DNA of 8,733 nucleotides, taken from Verrucomicrobiota bacterium. GTDB lineage: Bacteria; Verrucomicrobiota; Verrucomicrobiae; Chthoniobacterales; UBA10450. The position numbers and the translations under genes were made by a program. The DNA is taken from the NCBI GenBank assembly GCA_005887855.1, contig VBQB01000173.1, positions 2,647 to 11,379 on the forward strand. The letters run 5' to 3'. Positions 5,816-8,733 of this stretch are shown here, in pieces; within the stretch, counting starts at the first letter, position 1, and every line of letters starts with the position of its first letter. Below the pieces are notes generated by a model that did no database searches, was not told the origin of the DNA, and saw nothing but the letters and a program-made list of their open reading frames with translations.

Positions 5816-7051
5816 ATGAGCGAGTCAGTTTATATCCTCGGCGGCGGGCGCACTGATTTTAAGCGCAATCTCAAGAAGGAGGGCAAAACCATCCGGCATC
5901 TGATCATCGAAGCCGGTAAGAAGGCGATCGATGACGCGAAAATCGATCCGGCGGAAATTCAGGCGGGCGCAGTTGGAAATTTCAATGCGGGTCAGTTCAC
6001 GAAGCAATTGCAACTCGGCGCGTTTATTCCGGAGATCGACTCCAAATTGCGCGGCATTCCGACGATGCACACCGAAGCAGCATGCGCATCCGGCGCGCTT
6101 TCTGTTTTGCTCGGGGCGGAATGGATCATGGGCGGCTTTTACGACGTCGTGCTCGTGGTCGGAGCGGAACAGCAGAAAACGATGTCATCGCTCGATGGCT
6201 CCGATGTGCTTGGCGCGGCAGCCGATTATCACAATGAAAAACCGGAATACGGCGATTTCATGTTCCCGAAATTGTTCGGGCGCATCGCGCAGATTTACAT
6301 CGAGAAGTACGGCGCGAGCGAAGCGGACCTCGCCCAGGTCGCATGGAAGAACTACGCGCACGCCAAGCTGAATCCGCTGGCGCAAATGCGCGATGCCGAT
6401 CTCACGCTCGATTGCGCCTCGCAGGTTTCGGACAAAAATCCAAGCGTCGCGCCGCCGTTGAAAGTCTCGGATTGCTCGCAGATCACTGATGGCGCAGCGT
6501 CAGTCATTCTCGTTTCCGGAAAATATCTGGAAAAGATCGGCGGTGATAAGAACAAGACCGCGTGCCTGCTTGGCTATGGTCACACCACCGATTATCTCCC
6601 ACTCGACAAAAAAGACGCGCCAACATTTTCGATTGCGCGCAAAGCGGCCGAGAAAGCATTCCGGATGGCGAATTTAAAACCGCGCGACATGCAAGGCGCC
6701 GAAGTGCACGATTGCTTTTCGATTACTGAGATCGTGGCTTACGAAATTCTCGGACTTGCCGAGCCGGGCAAGGGTGTCGAACTCGTGAAAAGCGGCGCAA
6801 CGGCGTTACCCCAGGTGCGCGGTGAAAGAACTGGCAAGCTTCCGTTTGAAATTCCGGTCAACGCCGGGGGAGGCTTAATCGCCGACGGTCATCCGGTCGG
6901 CGCGACCGGAGTACGCCAGGTATTTGAGGCCTACCAACAACTTACCGAACAGGCGGGCGCGCGTCAGATTGAAAACGTGAGAAAATTTCTCACCTTCAAC
7001 ATGGGCGGCAGCCTCACGACTTCCGTCGCCATGGTGTGGGGCAGGGAGTAA
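5816..7051 (+). CDS. Thiolase family protein, SCP2/SCPx type
   Basis: A thiolase-fold enzyme of 411 residues, expected to cleave a 3-ketoacyl-CoA with CoA or to condense acyl-CoAs. The N-terminal half carries the nucleophile C90 in TEAACASGALSV. The C-terminal half carries HDCFSITE (298-305) and GHPVGATG (358-365, with H359). The usual biosynthetic-thiolase CxGGG near the C-terminus is replaced by NMGGS (395-399). That combination, with HDCF supplying the second cysteine, is characteristic of sterol-carrier-protein-X-type thiolases and distinguishes it from classical AtoB/FadA enzymes. The exact substrate cannot be read. The ATG lacks a good Shine-Dalgarno. The stop is five bases before the next start, so it is co-transcribed with the VOC gene. 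Its DUF35 OB-fold partner, common beside such thiolases, is not seen in the window. Confidence 0.9.
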   Translation: MSESVYILGGGRTDFKRNLKKEGKTIRHLIIEAGKKAIDDAKIDPAEIQAGAVGNFNAGQFTKQLQLGAFIPEIDSKLRGIPTMHTEAACASGALSVLLGAEWIMGGFYDVVLVVGAEQQKTMSSLDGSDVLGAAADYHNEKPEYGDFMFPKLFGRIAQIYIEKYGASEADLAQVAWKNYAHAKLNPLAQMRDADLTLDCASQVSDKNPSVAPPLKVSDCSQITDGAASVILVSGKYLEKIGGDKNKTACLLGYGHTTDYLPLDKKDAPTFSIARKAAEKAFRMANLKPRDMQGAEVHDCFSITEIVAYEILGLAEPGKGVELVKSGATALPQVRGERTGKLPFEIPVNAGGGLIADGHPVGATGVRQVFEAYQQLTEQAGARQIENVRKFLTFNMGGSLTTSVAMVWGRE

Positions 7052-7056
7052 GCGAG

Positions 7057-7446
7057 ATGGCGAGAGTTCCGTTCACGCTCGGGGTAGTCGGCCACTTTGG
7101 ATTAGCAGTCCGCGATCCGAAGAAAAGCGCGAAATGGTTCGAACGCGCGGTGGGGCTAAAAGAGGAATTCGATTTCGAAAATGGCGTTGCCATCGGCAAC
7201 GACAACGTCACGATCGCGCTCTTCAAAGGGAAGCCGTCCCCTGGAACAATCGATCACATGTCGTTTCACCTGCCCAACATGGTGACGCTACGAAAAGCGC
7301 TCGAGCACCTGAAGAGAGTTGGCGCCGATATAGAAGATCCGGGCGACGAAATCGGACCGGAAGGGCCCGGCTCACCCCACATGGGCCTCTGGTTCCATGA
7401 TCCCGACGGATACCGCTGGGAGCTTTCAGTACAAGGCGGCAAATAG
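7057..7446 (+). CDS. VOC (glyoxalase/bleomycin resistance/dioxygenase) superfamily protein
   Basis: A 129-residue single-domain vicinal-oxygen-chelate protein with two beta-alpha-beta-beta-beta modules. The first module opens with VGHFGLAVRDPKKSAKWFER (11-30); the second opens with IDHMSFHL (65-72) and closes with FHDPDGYRWEL (113-123). Candidate metal ligands are H13, H67 and E122, the pattern of glyoxalase I and methylmalonyl-CoA epimerase-like members. Start choice: ATG 7057 has GGGAG (7043-7047) nine bases upstream; a GTG at 7036 would overlap the thiolase gene and is less likely. Coupling to a thiolase suggests action on a CoA-thioester or related intermediate, for example as an epimerase or lyase, but the sequence does not settle this. 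There is no membrane or export signal. Confidence 0.88.
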   Translation: MARVPFTLGVVGHFGLAVRDPKKSAKWFERAVGLKEEFDFENGVAIGNDNVTIALFKGKPSPGTIDHMSFHLPNMVTLRKALEHLKRVGADIEDPGDEIGPEGPGSPHMGLWFHDPDGYRWELSVQGGK

Positions 7447-7521
7447 AAGTAGCGGTCGTCTTCGGTTTAAGACGAGTCGACAAGTCGCACTGCAGCAGTT
7501 CTATTCAGCGCACTATATCTC

Positions 7522-8232
7522 ATGGAAACAACCGCGCCCGCTGAAGTCATCTGCCAGATCTGCAAGAAACCGCAGTCGCCGCACGAGGGAATGCTTGCCG
7601 AATTAATTCGGCCGTCACTTCTCGAGTTTATCAGGAAACGCATGCCCGACTGGGACGGACAAGGTTTCATTTGTCTAGATGATCTTGGTGAATTCCGGAA
7701 AGATTACGTCAAGGAAGTGCTCCAGGAGGAGATCGGCGAACTCTCCGCGCTCGACAACGAAGTCATCGAAAGTTTGCAGCAGCACGAGATTGTTTCGAAT
7801 GATATCAGCAAACAATTCGAGAAGAAGCTCACTTTCGGCGAAAGATTGTCTGATCACATAGCCTCGTTTGGCGGCAGTTGGAGATTCATCATCCTGTTCG
7901 GTGTCGTCCTTGTGCTTTGGATCATTTTGAACGCCGCCCTCCTGCTGAACCGTGGGTTCGATCCGTATCCATTCATCCTGCTGAATCTGCTCCTCTCATG
8001 TCTTGCCGCGATGCAGGCGCCCATCATCATGATGAGTCAAAATCGCGCCGAGGCGCGCGATCGTTTGCGTTCAGAGAACGATTACAAAATCAACCTCAAA
8101 GCCGAACTGGAGATTCGGCACTTACACGAGAAAATCGATCACCTGTTGCGACGGCAATACAATCGGCTCTTCGAGATTCAGCAGATTCAAATTGAGTTGC
8201 TTGAAGAAATCGGCCGCAAACGCCCGCTATAG
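7522..8232 (+). CDS. DUF1003 domain membrane protein
   Basis: A 236-residue protein with a DUF1003 domain at about 102-205. It begins FGERLSDHIASFGGSWRFI, then has two membrane helices (about 121-143 and 149-172) around the loop GFDPYPFILLN, followed by MMSQNRAEARDRLRSENDY and KAELEIRHLHEKID, a conserved cytosolic block leading into a probable coiled coil (to about 230). The N-terminal 50 residues hold C11-x2-C14, H21 and C51, a possible small zinc knuckle. The role of DUF1003 proteins is not established. No Shine-Dalgarno precedes ATG 7522, and 75 bases separate it from the VOC gene, so it is probably a separate unit. The family is clear; nothing in the neighbourhood explains its role. Confidence 0.9.
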   Translation: METTAPAEVICQICKKPQSPHEGMLAELIRPSLLEFIRKRMPDWDGQGFICLDDLGEFRKDYVKEVLQEEIGELSALDNEVIESLQQHEIVSNDISKQFEKKLTFGERLSDHIASFGGSWRFIILFGVVLVLWIILNAALLLNRGFDPYPFILLNLLLSCLAAMQAPIIMMSQNRAEARDRLRSENDYKINLKAELEIRHLHEKIDHLLRRQYNRLFEIQQIQIELLEEIGRKRPL

Positions 8233-8275
8233 GCGTGCGCGTCACTTCGGTCGTCTAAGTCGCAAGTTGCTGTAG

Positions 8276-8294
8276 CCGCGGTCGCTGACCACGG
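8276..8294. repeat. Short hairpin between DUF1003 gene and hydrolase gene
   Basis: CCGCGGTC, loop GCT, GACCACGG pair over 8 positions with one G-T pair. It lies 43 bases after the DUF1003 stop and 36 bases before the hydrolase start. A weak T-containing stretch (GTTTAGTTT) follows on the plus strand, so it might contribute to termination, but it is not a classic terminator. Confidence 0.4.
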
Positions 8295-8330
8295 TTTAGT
8301 TTCCGCAACCGGCGACGTCGGCGATAACAC

Positions 8331-8733
8331 ATGAAACCTTTGTTCCTATTCGCTCCCGGCGCTGGCGCGCCTTCCTCGCATCCCTGGATACAAAGTTGGA
8401 AGGAACGCTTGAGTGAGATTGGTGACGTCGAGACTTTTGATTACGACTACTTGCGAGAAGGCCGGAAACGGCCCGATCCTCTGCCGAAACTAATCGCATC
8501 GCATCGACAAGCGCTCGCTGAAGCGGTGCGAAAGCGCATTGCCTCTGGATCGACGCCTGCACCGGCAATTCTGATCGGCAAAAGCATGGGCGGACGTGTG
8601 GGCTGCCATCTTGCGCTTGAAGAAAAAGTGGACGGGCTCGTTTGTCTTGGATACCCGCTTTGCGCGATGGGCGACCGAACAAAACTGCGCGATGACGTCT
8701 TGCGCGCCTTGACGACACCGATCCTGTTTGTGC
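8331..8733 (+). CDS. Alpha/beta hydrolase, KANL3/Tex30-like (N-terminal 134 residues)
   Basis: The reading frame from ATG 8331 stays open to the right edge, so the gene is cut by the window. The protein begins MKPLFLFAPGAGAPSSHPWI, with the oxyanion-loop style PGAGA after the first strand and HPW typical of the KANL3/Tex30 branch of alpha/beta hydrolases. The nucleophile elbow is GKSMGGR with S85 (ILIGKSMGGRVG, 80-91), followed by the next strand VDGLVCLGYPL (100-110). The acid and histidine of the triad would lie beyond the window. Substrates of bacterial members are not known. There is no signal peptide, so it is expected in the cytoplasm. No clear ribosome site precedes the ATG. Nothing in the sequence ties it to the CoA-pathway genes. 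Confidence 0.88.
   Translation, partial: MKPLFLFAPGAGAPSSHPWIQSWKERLSEIGDVETFDYDYLREGRKRPDPLPKLIASHRQALAEAVRKRIASGSTPAPAILIGKSMGGRVGCHLALEEKVDGLVCLGYPLCAMGDRTKLRDDVLRALTTPILFV

Noticed and set aside
8296..8718. Minus-strand open frame of 140 codons opposite the hydrolase start
   Set aside because: The plus strand encodes a recognisable alpha/beta hydrolase with GKSMGG; the antisense product is Arg/Ser-rich without motifs.

Overview
The window looks like a piece of a GC-rich soil-type bacterial chromosome, most likely from Verrucomicrobiota (the Chthoniobacterales or a relative). This placement is an inference. It rests on the intergenic repeats (a 'GGGTAGCGC..GCGTCTCGCG' inverted repeat, a 'TGTAGGGG..GCTGT' palindrome and a 'TGTCATTCCGAGCG' palindrome), which I remember as common in such genomes, and on the general character of the genes. 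No rRNA, tRNA, CRISPR array or complete transposase gene is visible.

Layout. On the minus strand, positions 1-1788 hold the start of a succinyl-CoA-synthetase-type alpha subunit and, directly upstream of it, a long (515-residue) beta subunit. Positions 1789-3026 are a gene graveyard. They hold two pieces of a broken ubiD-family decarboxylase gene on the plus strand, separated by about 460 bases that contain a possible small gene. Next comes a 94-base second copy of the 5' end of the beta-subunit gene, and then a 154-base inverted-repeat element. From 3027 onward everything is on the plus strand: glutaryl-CoA dehydrogenase, a 465-residue protein that looks like a divergent VOC-fold metalloenzyme, an SCP2-type thiolase tightly coupled to a small VOC protein, a DUF1003 membrane protein, and the start of a KANL3/Tex30-like alpha/beta hydrolase that runs off the end of the window.

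How the genes may work together. CoA ligase, glutaryl-CoA dehydrogenase and thiolase together suggest catabolism of a dicarboxylic or aromatic acid through CoA thioesters, ending in acetyl-CoA units. The 465-residue protein has motifs that resemble, from memory, the 2-oxoadipate dioxygenase/decarboxylase (HglS, DUF1338) family, which would fit lysine/2-oxoadipate breakdown beside glutaryl-CoA dehydrogenase. That link is a hypothesis. The DUF1003 protein and the hydrolase look unrelated to this pathway.

The most striking points are the decayed region between the two gene blocks, where a duplicated beta-subunit start differs from the intact gene only at synonymous sites within the coding part; the C-terminal extension and altered loop of the beta subunit; and the uncharacterised 465-residue protein, which is flanked on both sides by palindromic repeats.
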